Shown piece by piece: positions 7,841 to 14,678 of a stretch of DNA of 52,496 nucleotides (position 1 is the first letter of the stretch; every line of letters begins with the position of its first letter). The position numbers and the translations under genes are program-made. The DNA is from Fimenecus sp964557975 (GTDB lineage Bacteria > Bacillota > Clostridia > Oscillospirales > Acutalibacteraceae): the NCBI GenBank assembly GCA_964557975.1, contig CAZLCG010000010.1, forward strand, positions 1 to 52,496, given 5' to 3'. The notes below the pieces were generated by a model, which made no database searches, was not told the origin of the DNA, and saw only the letters and a program-made list of their open reading frames with translations.

Positions 7841-8677
7841 TTGCTTGGAATAATGGATGTAGGCGGAGGACTCAGAGACATATATTCCGCAGGTATTTAC
7901 GATTATCTGCTGGACGAAGGAATATCCGTCGATTACTGTATAGGCGTGTCTGCGGGGAGCGCTAACCTTATTTCGTACCTTGCAAAGCAGAGAAAACGCA
8001 ACTACACGTTTTATATGGAATACGCTTTCAGAAAAGAGTATATGAGCCTGAGAAACGTTAAGAAATACGGTTCTCTGTTCGGCTTCGACTATATATATTC
8101 CGAGCTTTGCAACCGCGGCGGCGAAAACCCGATAGATTACGAAGCCTTTAAAAACAACAAAGCTGATTACAGGGTCGTAGCAACCGACGCTCAAAGCGGA
8201 AAGCCGCGGTATTTCATTAAATCCGATATACAGCAGGACAATTACGACGTTTTAAAGGCGTCGTGTTCCATACCTGTTGTCTGCAAGCCTTATATGGTTG
8301 ACGGCAGTTATTATTATGACGGCGGAGTTTCCGACCCTATGCCATATAAAAAGGCGTTCTCCGACGGGTGCGACAGGCTGGTGGCGGTGCTTACAAGACC
8401 GCTTGATTACGTTAAGCCGCCGCAGAAGCTTATGGGGCTTGTTAATTTAAGACTTAAAGATTATCCGAACACAGCAAGGCTTATTTCCGAAAGGCATACA
8501 AAGTATAACAACGCAGTGGCGGAACTTTTAGACCTTCAAAAAGAGGGCAGGGTTAAAATAATAGCGCCTGAGGATTGCTTCGGGATTGAAACGCTTTCGA
8601 GGGACAGGCAGGCGTTTCAGAAGCTTTATGACGAGGGCTATAAGGATGCGAAAAAAATAGCCGAATTTATTAAATGA
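7841..8677 (+). CDS. Patatin-like phospholipase
   Basis: This is a cytoplasmic serine acyl hydrolase with the Ser-Asp dyad of patatins. The oxyanion-hole glycines are at residues 8-10 (VGGGLRDIYSAG). The nucleophile elbow is GVSAG with Ser37. The dyad aspartate is in YYDGGVSDPMP. Similar bacterial proteins (YjjU-like) hydrolyse lipid esters, but the substrate here is unknown. The start is a TTG, chosen because GGAGGAA lies 5 bases upstream and the oxyanion loop needs this N-terminus. Length (278 aa) is normal. No signal peptide is seen. The gene stands 48 bases after the phosphoribosyltransferase gene. Confidence 0.87.
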   Translation: MLGIMDVGGGLRDIYSAGIYDYLLDEGISVDYCIGVSAGSANLISYLAKQRKRNYTFYMEYAFRKEYMSLRNVKKYGSLFGFDYIYSELCNRGGENPIDYEAFKNNKADYRVVATDAQSGKPRYFIKSDIQQDNYDVLKASCSIPVVCKPYMVDGSYYYDGGVSDPMPYKKAFSDGCDRLVAVLTRPLDYVKPPQKLMGLVNLRLKDYPNTARLISERHTKYNNAVAELLDLQKEGRVKIIAPEDCFGIETLSRDRQAFQKLYDEGYKDAKKIAEFIK

Positions 8678-8851
8678 TAAACTCCTTTTCGGAAAAGTGC
8701 GCTTGGACGTTTTGAACCAATCCCGAACGTTTTAAATTGTTTATGCAATTAAAAGGCAATTCGGCATGGATTCAAAACAGAAATGCTATAATGCTATATT
8801 GAAATTTAAATTTTCAAAGGCTCGGGAATTTCGGAAAGGTTTAAAATGATT

Positions 8852-8893
8852 GAGGTCAGCCGTTAAGGCTGACCTCTGTTTATTGTATTTTTG
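8852..8893 (+). terminator. Rho-independent terminator
   Basis: A perfect 10-bp stem GAGGTCAGCC/GGCTGACCTC with a 5-base loop is followed by TGTTTATTGTATTTTTG. It can end the patatin-gene transcript and any short RNA starting near 8799. Confidence 0.75.
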
Positions 8894-8982
8894 TTATGCC
8901 TGCCCCTATTTTCAGCCACTCGAAAACAGAAGCTTTTTTGCGTGGTCCGCTTTTGACGGCATAAAAAACTATATATAACCCG

Positions 8983-9012
8983 AACGCGGATGTCCCCCGT
9001 CTCTGAGGATGC
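8983..9012 (+). repeat. Dispersed repeat fragment, partial copy of the 49651 leader segment
   Basis: The segment AACGCGGATGTCCCCCG and the 13 bases after it match the start of the structured leader upstream of the restriction-modification operon at 25 of 30 bases. An AT-rich TATATAAC lies just before it, where the other copy has TATAAT. Confidence 0.6.
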
Positions 9013-9024
9013 TGCCGCCTGCAT

Positions 9025-10920
9025 TTATTCCGAAAGCTCTAACCACTCGTTTTCGAGCGCTTCAAGGCTCTTTTCCTTTTCGGAGATTTCCGAAAGAATT
9101 TCTGACAGCCTTTGGTAATCGGTGACGACCTCCTCGTCTTCCGAAAGAGCCTTCAAGCCCGCGATTTCGTTATCAAGCGCGTCCATATCCTTTTGCAGGG
9201 CGTTTATTCTCGCGCGCCGTCTGCGCCCGTCAGCCTTGTTAAGCTTGTTCGCATTGTACGCCGCTTTTTGCTCGCTGTCGGCTTTTGCGGGATCTTCGGG
9301 ATATTGCTCGGTTCTGTGTTCAAGGTAATAGTCGTATCTTCCGTTATATTCCCGAAGCCCGTCGGGGAACATCTCAATTATTTTGTCGGGCACGCTGTTT
9401 AAAAAATATCTGTCATGCGATACGGTTATCAGCGTTCCCGAAAACTCCTTTAGCGCTTTGTCAAGCGCTTCTTTTGCGGTATAGTCAAGGTGGTTGGTCG
9501 GCTCGTCAAGAATTAAAACATTGGCGCGGGTGAACATTATAATGCAAAACGCCGTCTTTGCCCGATTTGCGCCCGATAAATCACGCACTTTTTTAAAAAC
9601 CGCCTCGTCTTCAATAAGCAGACCGCCCAACGCGCTTCTTATCTCGTACTCGGTCTTTGAAGGGAATCTTCTGTGAACCGCCTCAATTACCGTGTCGTCA
9701 AGGTCTATATCGGCAAGCTCTTGGTCAAAATACGCCGCCTTTACGTTTCCGCCGAAGCGGATCGTTCCCGAAAACGCGATGCGCCTCATAACAGCTTTTA
9801 ACAAAGAGGACTTCCCTACGCCGTTTTTACCGACTATCGCGATTTTTTCACCGCATCTGACCTCAAGGGAAATACCGTTATAAAGCTGTTTGCCGTTTAC
9901 TTTATCTCCGACATGAACGCCGACATCCTTAATCGTTAAAACAATCTTAAACGGCTCTGTATCATAGCTGAAATTGAAATGAACGTCCTTAGGTCTTGGG
10001 TTGGGCTTTTGTTGAATTTCCATCTTCTCAAGAGCCTTAATTCTTGAACCGACGCTGTTTGTACTGCTTGAACGCGCGATGTTCCTTCTGACGAACTCCC
10101 GCATTTCATTTAATTCGTTTTGCTGCTTTTCGTATTCCTTTTCGAGGACCCTTATTCTTTCGTCCTTCTGCTTTAAAAACGAACTGTATCCGCCCTTGTA
10201 ACGGTAAAGCTCTCCGTTTTCGATTTCGCATACGCTTTCGGCTACCTTATCAAGAAAATATCGGTCGTGCGACACAACAAGCACGGCGCCCTTGTATGCT
10301 TCAAGGTAGCTCTCAAGCCAGTTAAGCATTGAAAAATCGAGATGGTTGGTGGGCTCGTCGAGAATTAAAAGCTCCGGATTCCTTATAAGGATTTTAGCGA
10401 TTGCAAAGCGCATCTTTTCACCGCCCGATAAATCGGCGGTTTTCATATTAAGGTCATAATTCCCGAAGCCGAGACCGTTTAAAACGATGCTTATTTTTGT
10501 GTCGGCAAAGTAACCGTCAAGCGCTGAAAATTCGCTGTTCAGCTTTTCGTACCGCGCTTCAAGCTCACTGTAACGGGCGCTTTCGGAATCCGTTTTCGAT
10601 ATTTCCTCAGAAACAGCCGAGAGCATATCCCTGATTTCATAAGTCCTTTTAAGCGACAGCCCGATTTCTTCCTTCAGAGTGTTTCTGCCGTCAAGAGCCT
10701 CGTTCTGTTTTAGGTAACCGATTTCAAGACCGTTTTTTAACGCAACCGTTCCCTCGTCGCAGGGATAAACTCCCGCAATAATGTTCAGAAGGGTGCTTTT
10801 GCCGGCTCCGTTAACGCCTATAAGACCTATGCGGTCGCCCTCGTTTATGCTCATATTCACTTTTTTGAGTACAGCCTCGTCAAGAAAACTCTTTTTGACG
10901 TCCGTTAAATTAACAAGCAT
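9025..10920 (-). CDS. ABC-F family ATP-binding protein
   Basis: This soluble tandem-ATPase protein of the ABC-F class acts on the ribosome (translation factor or antibiotic target protection), not in membrane transport. Domain 1 has Walker A GVNGAGKST (residues 35-43), signature LSGGEKMRFA and Walker B LLILDEPTNHLDF. A charged linker of about 80 residues follows (the P-site tRNA interaction motif region). Domain 2 has Walker A GKNGVGKSS and Walker B VLILDEPTNHLDY. The C-terminal 70 residues are a charged coiled coil, as in YdiF/Uup-type members. Oddly, the second signature reads LSGANRAK instead of LSGGE. Length (631 aa) is normal. It starts 33 bases past the ktrA-like stop on the same strand. 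Confidence 0.9.
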   Translation of the reverse strand: MLVNLTDVKKSFLDEAVLKKVNMSINEGDRIGLIGVNGAGKSTLLNIIAGVYPCDEGTVALKNGLEIGYLKQNEALDGRNTLKEEIGLSLKRTYEIRDMLSAVSEEISKTDSESARYSELEARYEKLNSEFSALDGYFADTKISIVLNGLGFGNYDLNMKTADLSGGEKMRFAIAKILIRNPELLILDEPTNHLDFSMLNWLESYLEAYKGAVLVVSHDRYFLDKVAESVCEIENGELYRYKGGYSSFLKQKDERIRVLEKEYEKQQNELNEMREFVRRNIARSSSTNSVGSRIKALEKMEIQQKPNPRPKDVHFNFSYDTEPFKIVLTIKDVGVHVGDKVNGKQLYNGISLEVRCGEKIAIVGKNGVGKSSLLKAVMRRIAFSGTIRFGGNVKAAYFDQELADIDLDDTVIEAVHRRFPSKTEYEIRSALGGLLIEDEAVFKKVRDLSGANRAKTAFCIIMFTRANVLILDEPTNHLDYTAKEALDKALKEFSGTLITVSHDRYFLNSVPDKIIEMFPDGLREYNGRYDYYLEHRTEQYPEDPAKADSEQKAAYNANKLNKADGRRRRARINALQKDMDALDNEIAGLKALSEDEEVVTDYQRLSEILSEISEKEKSLEALENEWLELSE

Positions 10921-10953
10921 AATTTCTCCCGAAAAAAGAGGATTCCGCAGGCT

Positions 10954-11598
10954 TTATTTTATAAGTCTTTCAACATCCTCGTTTCTGCCCATTACCATAA
11001 GCGTTTCGGTGCTTTTAAAAATATGGTCGGGATGGGGAAGAGGGAAAATAGCGTCATTTTCCTTAGTTGCAAGAATACTTATATTATATTTGTTGCGGAT
11101 GTTTTTATCAATAATGCTTTTGCCTATCCAAGGTTCGGGAACAGTGATTTCATAAATCGAATAGTCCTCGGTAAGCTCAATATAGTTAAAAATGCTGTCT
11201 GAACCGTATTTCACCGCAAGGCGCTCCGCTGTTTCCTTTTCGGTATATATAACCTCGTCCGCGCCGTTCCTCAAAAGGAACTTTGCGTGAACGTCGCGGC
11301 TTGCGCGGGAGATAACATAGGGCGCGCCGAGATCCTTTAAAAGCGACGTTGCTTCAAGGGAAGCCTGAAAATCCTCGCCGATTGTAACCACGCACAAATC
11401 AAAATTGTTTACGCCGAGGGTTTCTATATACTGCTCGTCTGTGGCATCGGCAATCTGAGCGTCGGTAACAAAGGACATAACGGCGTTTATGCGGCTCTCC
11501 TTGTTATCAACCGCCATAACCTCGTTGCCCTGTTCTGTAAATTTTCTCGCCATATGCCTGCCGAAACGTCCCATACCGATAATTAAAATTGATTTCAT
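10954..11598 (-). CDS. ktrA: Potassium uptake regulator, KtrA/TrkA family (RCK protein)
   Basis: This cytoplasmic gating subunit of a Ktr potassium channel-like transporter is built of an N-terminal RCK Rossmann domain and a C-terminal RCK_C domain. The nucleotide-binding loop GMGRFG is at residues 8-13, followed by the acidic AVDNKE that binds the adenine nucleotide ribose. YVISRASRDVHAKFLLRNGADEVI is typical of the dimer interface helix region. The C-terminal half (from about residue 135) has the RCK_C pattern ITVPEPWIGKSI. Length (214 aa) is the KtrA size, not the double-length TrkA. It follows the membrane subunit gene by 17 bases on the same strand. Confidence 0.93.
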   Translation of the reverse strand: MKSILIIGMGRFGRHMARKFTEQGNEVMAVDNKESRINAVMSFVTDAQIADATDEQYIETLGVNNFDLCVVTIGEDFQASLEATSLLKDLGAPYVISRASRDVHAKFLLRNGADEVIYTEKETAERLAVKYGSDSIFNYIELTEDYSIYEITVPEPWIGKSIIDKNIRNKYNISILATKENDAIFPLPHPDHIFKSTETLMVMGRNEDVERLIK

Positions 11599-11615
11599 AA
11601 AAATTATACCTCGCT

Positions 11616-12962
11616 TTACCCGATAGTAATATTTTCAGCCGGCATAGCGGAATTGCCGGCATTTCTGTTTTCACTCAGCGAAAGAAGAAGCGTAAGCCCC
11701 CCGACTCTGCCGAAAAACATAAGGCATATAAGAATAAGATGCGAAAATCCGCCGAGCGCGGGCGTGATACCGAGCGTAAGCCCTACCGTGCCCACTGCGG
11801 AAGCCGCTTCAAATAAAGCCTCTTTAAGCGTTACGCCGTCAAGATAGGAAATAAACATACCCGAAAAAAGGAATATTCCCGTATAAAGCGCTGCAAGGCA
11901 GAGAATGTGTATAAGAACCGAGTTCTCAATTCGTCTGTTAAAGACCTCAATATTTTTCTTTCTGCGGAACACTGCGGGAATACTCAAAAAAATAACCGCC
12001 AAGGTCGTGGTTTTTAAACCGCCTGCCGTTGAGCTCGGCGAACCGCCTATGAGCATAAGAAATATTGTAAGAATAATCGTTGAGTCCGTAAGCTCCGACA
12101 GATTAACCGTATTAAAGCCCGCAGTCCTCGGGGTTACCGCCTGAAACAGCGAATAAACCGCCTGCTGCGTCTGCGTTTTGCCCTCAAATACTTTTCCGTT
12201 ACGCTCAAAAAGCATAATAAGGAAAAAAGAACCGAGAACGAGAACGGCGGAGGTGGTAAGCACGATTTTGGTATGGAGCTTCATTTTTTTAAAGCTGAGC
12301 CTTGTCTTTATTAAATCGGACCAAACGAAAAAGCCGAGACCGCCGACGGTAATAAGGAGCATAATAATCAAATTGACGGTAATGTCGTCCGCAAACGGAG
12401 TGAGCGATGAAAACGCGCCGTTCTCTCCCATAAGGTCAAAGCCTGCGTTGCAGAAGGCGGAAACCGAATGAAACACGGAAAAGTAAAGTCCCTTGAAAAA
12501 TCCGAAGCGCGGGCAGAACCTTGTCATAAGCGCCAAGGCTCCTAAAAGCTCGGTTACGGCTGTTCCGACAAGAATAAATCTCGACATTTTTACAACTCCG
12601 CCGAGAGCCGAACCGTTAAAGGATTCTTTAAGAGTATTTCTCTCTCTGAGGCTGATTTTTCTTTTCGTAAGCGTAACGGCGGATACGGCGAGCGTCATAA
12701 AGCCTATGCCGCCTGTCTGTATAAGGCAAAGAATAACGATTTGACCGAAATAAGACCAATAGGTAAAGGTGTCCTCAATTATTAGACCCGTAACACAGGT
12801 CGCAGAGGTGGCGGTAAACAGCGCGGTTTCAATTCCCGCAGACGAGCCCGAACGCGTTGAAAACGGAAGCATCAGCAGAACCGTGCCCAGCGCCGTAATA
12901 ATAAAATAGCCCAATGAAATTGTAAGAGCGGGGGACATTTTCTTTTTAACAGGATTTGACAT
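11616..12962 (-). CDS. ktrB: Potassium uptake membrane subunit, KtrB/TrkH family
   Basis: This is the ion-conducting membrane subunit (448 aa, four M1-P-M2 repeats). The four selectivity-filter segments are visible: SATCVTGL, AFCNAGFD, TPRTAGFNT and AVGTVGLTLG, each with the conserved glycine. Between the second and third repeats lies a basic cytoplasmic stretch, and SSTAGGLKTTT after the third filter matches the family. It is paired with the KtrA-like gene just downstream. A promoter at 12998-13026 and AAGGTG before the ATG support the start. Confidence 0.94.
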   Translation of the reverse strand: MSNPVKKKMSPALTISLGYFIITALGTVLLMLPFSTRSGSSAGIETALFTATSATCVTGLIIEDTFTYWSYFGQIVILCLIQTGGIGFMTLAVSAVTLTKRKISLRERNTLKESFNGSALGGVVKMSRFILVGTAVTELLGALALMTRFCPRFGFFKGLYFSVFHSVSAFCNAGFDLMGENGAFSSLTPFADDITVNLIIMLLITVGGLGFFVWSDLIKTRLSFKKMKLHTKIVLTTSAVLVLGSFFLIMLFERNGKVFEGKTQTQQAVYSLFQAVTPRTAGFNTVNLSELTDSTIILTIFLMLIGGSPSSTAGGLKTTTLAVIFLSIPAVFRRKKNIEVFNRRIENSVLIHILCLAALYTGIFLFSGMFISYLDGVTLKEALFEAASAVGTVGLTLGITPALGGFSHLILICLMFFGRVGGLTLLLSLSENRNAGNSAMPAENITIG

Positions 12963-12997
12963 AACAGCACCTTATATTTATAAAATACTTAAAAATA

Positions 12998-13026
12998 ATT
13001 ATATAATCAAATTACCGTAAAGTAAA
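12998..13026 (-). promoter_or_regulatory. Likely promoter of ktrBA
   Basis: On the minus strand TTTACT (13026-13021) and TATAAT (13003-12998) are 17 bases apart. The -10 box is perfect and the -35 weaker. I looked for a c-di-AMP (ydaO-type) riboswitch in the leader and saw none. Confidence 0.65.
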
Positions 13027-13170
13027 GAAAAAACTGTGCTTTTTACGGATAACGGAGCGGTAAGCAATAATTTTTTATACCGCTTTACGGATTAAAACCG
13101 ATTTATTATTGAAAAACATATCTTTAAATGTTAATATTATATTACAAATTAAAGCGAAAGGGGCTTTTAT

Positions 13171-14535
13171 ATGAAAGAGAACGGCTTGGGCGCGAAAATT
13201 TGGTTCAATTTAATACTGTTCGGATTTATGGGGCAGATAGCGTGGAACGTTGAGAATATGTATTACAACACGTTCCTTTACAATTCCGTCTACAACGGCG
13301 CTTCGCAGTATGCGGTTAACAATTCAATCGACGTAATGTCGGCAATAAGCCTTATGGTTGCTTTCAGCGCGGCTACGGCGGTTATAACGACGTTTTTGGT
13401 CGGCGCATGGAGCGATAAAATAGGCAGGCGGAAAATATTCATTTCTCTGGGATATGTGCTGTGGGGAATAATAACTGCGGTGTTCGGCTTTATTACACGC
13501 GACAATACGGCGGCGCTGTTTAATTTAAGCGACGAAGCGGCAATACTTACCGCAACGGTTTGGACGGTTATCGTTATGGATTGCGTAATGACGCTTATGG
13601 GCTCAACCGGCAACGACGCCGCGTTTAACGCGTGGGTTACCGATGTTACAAGCTCAAAGAACCGCGCGACGGCGGAAAGCGTGCTTGCAATCCTGCCCGT
13701 ACTCGCTATGGCTGTTGTTATGGGGCTTTCGGGTCTGGTCGCTTCAATAGGCTACAATGTTGTGTTTATGGTTTTGGGCGCGTTTGTTTTTGTCTGCGGC
13801 TTAATCGGTATTTTCACGTTAAAGGATTCGGGCAGCGGAGTAAAAAAGGATACGCCTTATTTTAAGGAGCTTATTTACGGCTTTAAACCGAGCGTGGTAA
13901 AGGAAAATTCAAAGCTTTATCTTGCGCTGGCGGCGGTCTGCATCTTTTCAACCGCGGTTCAGGTTTTCTTTCCCTACATATTTATATATCTTGCAAACGT
14001 GTTAAGGTTTGATTTGAACAGTGTGCTGGCGTCGCTGACTCCCGTTAGGATTCTGATTGCCGCCGTACTGCTTATTGCGGTAATGGCGCTTATAATATTT
14101 ACGGGCAGAATAATAGACAAATTCGGTAAGGATAAGTTTATAGTCGCCTCTGTCATACTTTTTGTCGCGGGGCTTGCCGTTACGGGCTTTGCAAAAGACA
14201 CAACCGCGTTTATAATCTGCATTTTGCCCGTGCTTGCGGGCTACGCGCTTTTAACGATTACGCTGAACGCGGCTGTCAGGGATTTCACGCCCGAAGGCAA
14301 GGTCGGCGTCTTTCAGGGGGTAAGGATGGTATTCTTCGTTCTTATTCCTATGGTCGTCGGTCCCGCGATAGGAAATATCGTGTGCAGATTTTCTTCGGTA
14401 ACCTACACCAACGATTACGGCGTGGTAACCTCCGCTCCGGGCGCGGTTATGTTTTTTGCCGCGGCGGCAGTTGCGGTGTTTATATTCGTTCCCGTCGCGT
14501 TTTTGATGAAAAAAGGGCTTAATCCTGAAAAATAA
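13171..14535 (+). CDS. MFS transporter, SLC45/GPH-like
   Basis: This integral membrane carrier of 454 aa has about twelve predicted spans. The MFS motif A appears as GAWSDKIGRRK (residues 78-88) between spans 2 and 3, with a related RIIDKFGKDKFI in the second half. The N-terminal FMGQIAWNVENMYYNTF resembles sugar carriers of the SLC45/GPH type, so a glycoside or disaccharide substrate is plausible but not shown. GAAAGGGG lies ahead of the ATG. A possible promoter (TTGAAA at 13109-13114, TAATAT 17 bases on) precedes it. It is not in an operon with the next gene. Confidence 0.82.
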   Translation: MKENGLGAKIWFNLILFGFMGQIAWNVENMYYNTFLYNSVYNGASQYAVNNSIDVMSAISLMVAFSAATAVITTFLVGAWSDKIGRRKIFISLGYVLWGIITAVFGFITRDNTAALFNLSDEAAILTATVWTVIVMDCVMTLMGSTGNDAAFNAWVTDVTSSKNRATAESVLAILPVLAMAVVMGLSGLVASIGYNVVFMVLGAFVFVCGLIGIFTLKDSGSGVKKDTPYFKELIYGFKPSVVKENSKLYLALAAVCIFSTAVQVFFPYIFIYLANVLRFDLNSVLASLTPVRILIAAVLLIAVMALIIFTGRIIDKFGKDKFIVASVILFVAGLAVTGFAKDTTAFIICILPVLAGYALLTITLNAAVRDFTPEGKVGVFQGVRMVFFVLIPMVVGPAIGNIVCRFSSVTYTNDYGVVTSAPGAVMFFAAAAVAVFIFVPVAFLMKKGLNPEK

Positions 14536-14568
14536 TTTATAAAAGTTATATTTTTTGTTAAATAGTTG

Positions 14569-14597
14569 TTGCAAAAATTTTTTCGATGTGCTATTAT
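14569..14597 (+). promoter_or_regulatory. Likely promoter of the dockerin protein gene
   Basis: TTGCAA (14569-14574) and TATTAT (14592-14597) are 17 bases apart. The predicted leader is about 75 nt, ending at AAAGGAG before the ATG at 14679. Confidence 0.7.
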
Positions 14598-14678
14598 AAA
14601 TTAGTAAATATGCACTATTGCGGTTGTTTCTGTATTTTAGTGCAAAGTACAAAACTTAATTCAAAGGAGTTTAAGAAA

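Larger units (their letters stand above)
8678..9024. other. Intergenic region between convergent genes, with promoter, hairpin and repeat fragment
   Basis: No gene is seen. An extended -10 (TGC then TATAAT, 8787-8792) precedes an inverted repeat (TTGAAA...TTTCAA near 8800-8817) and the terminator at 8852-8876, so a short RNA of 80-100 nt could be made here. Bases 8983-9012 match 49651-49680 at 25 of 30 positions, with all differences being transitions. Confidence 0.5.

Noticed and set aside
12963..13170. Possible riboswitch (c-di-AMP type) upstream of ktrB
   Set aside because: Only short inverted repeats based on CCGTAAA are present; the conserved riboswitch core is not seen.
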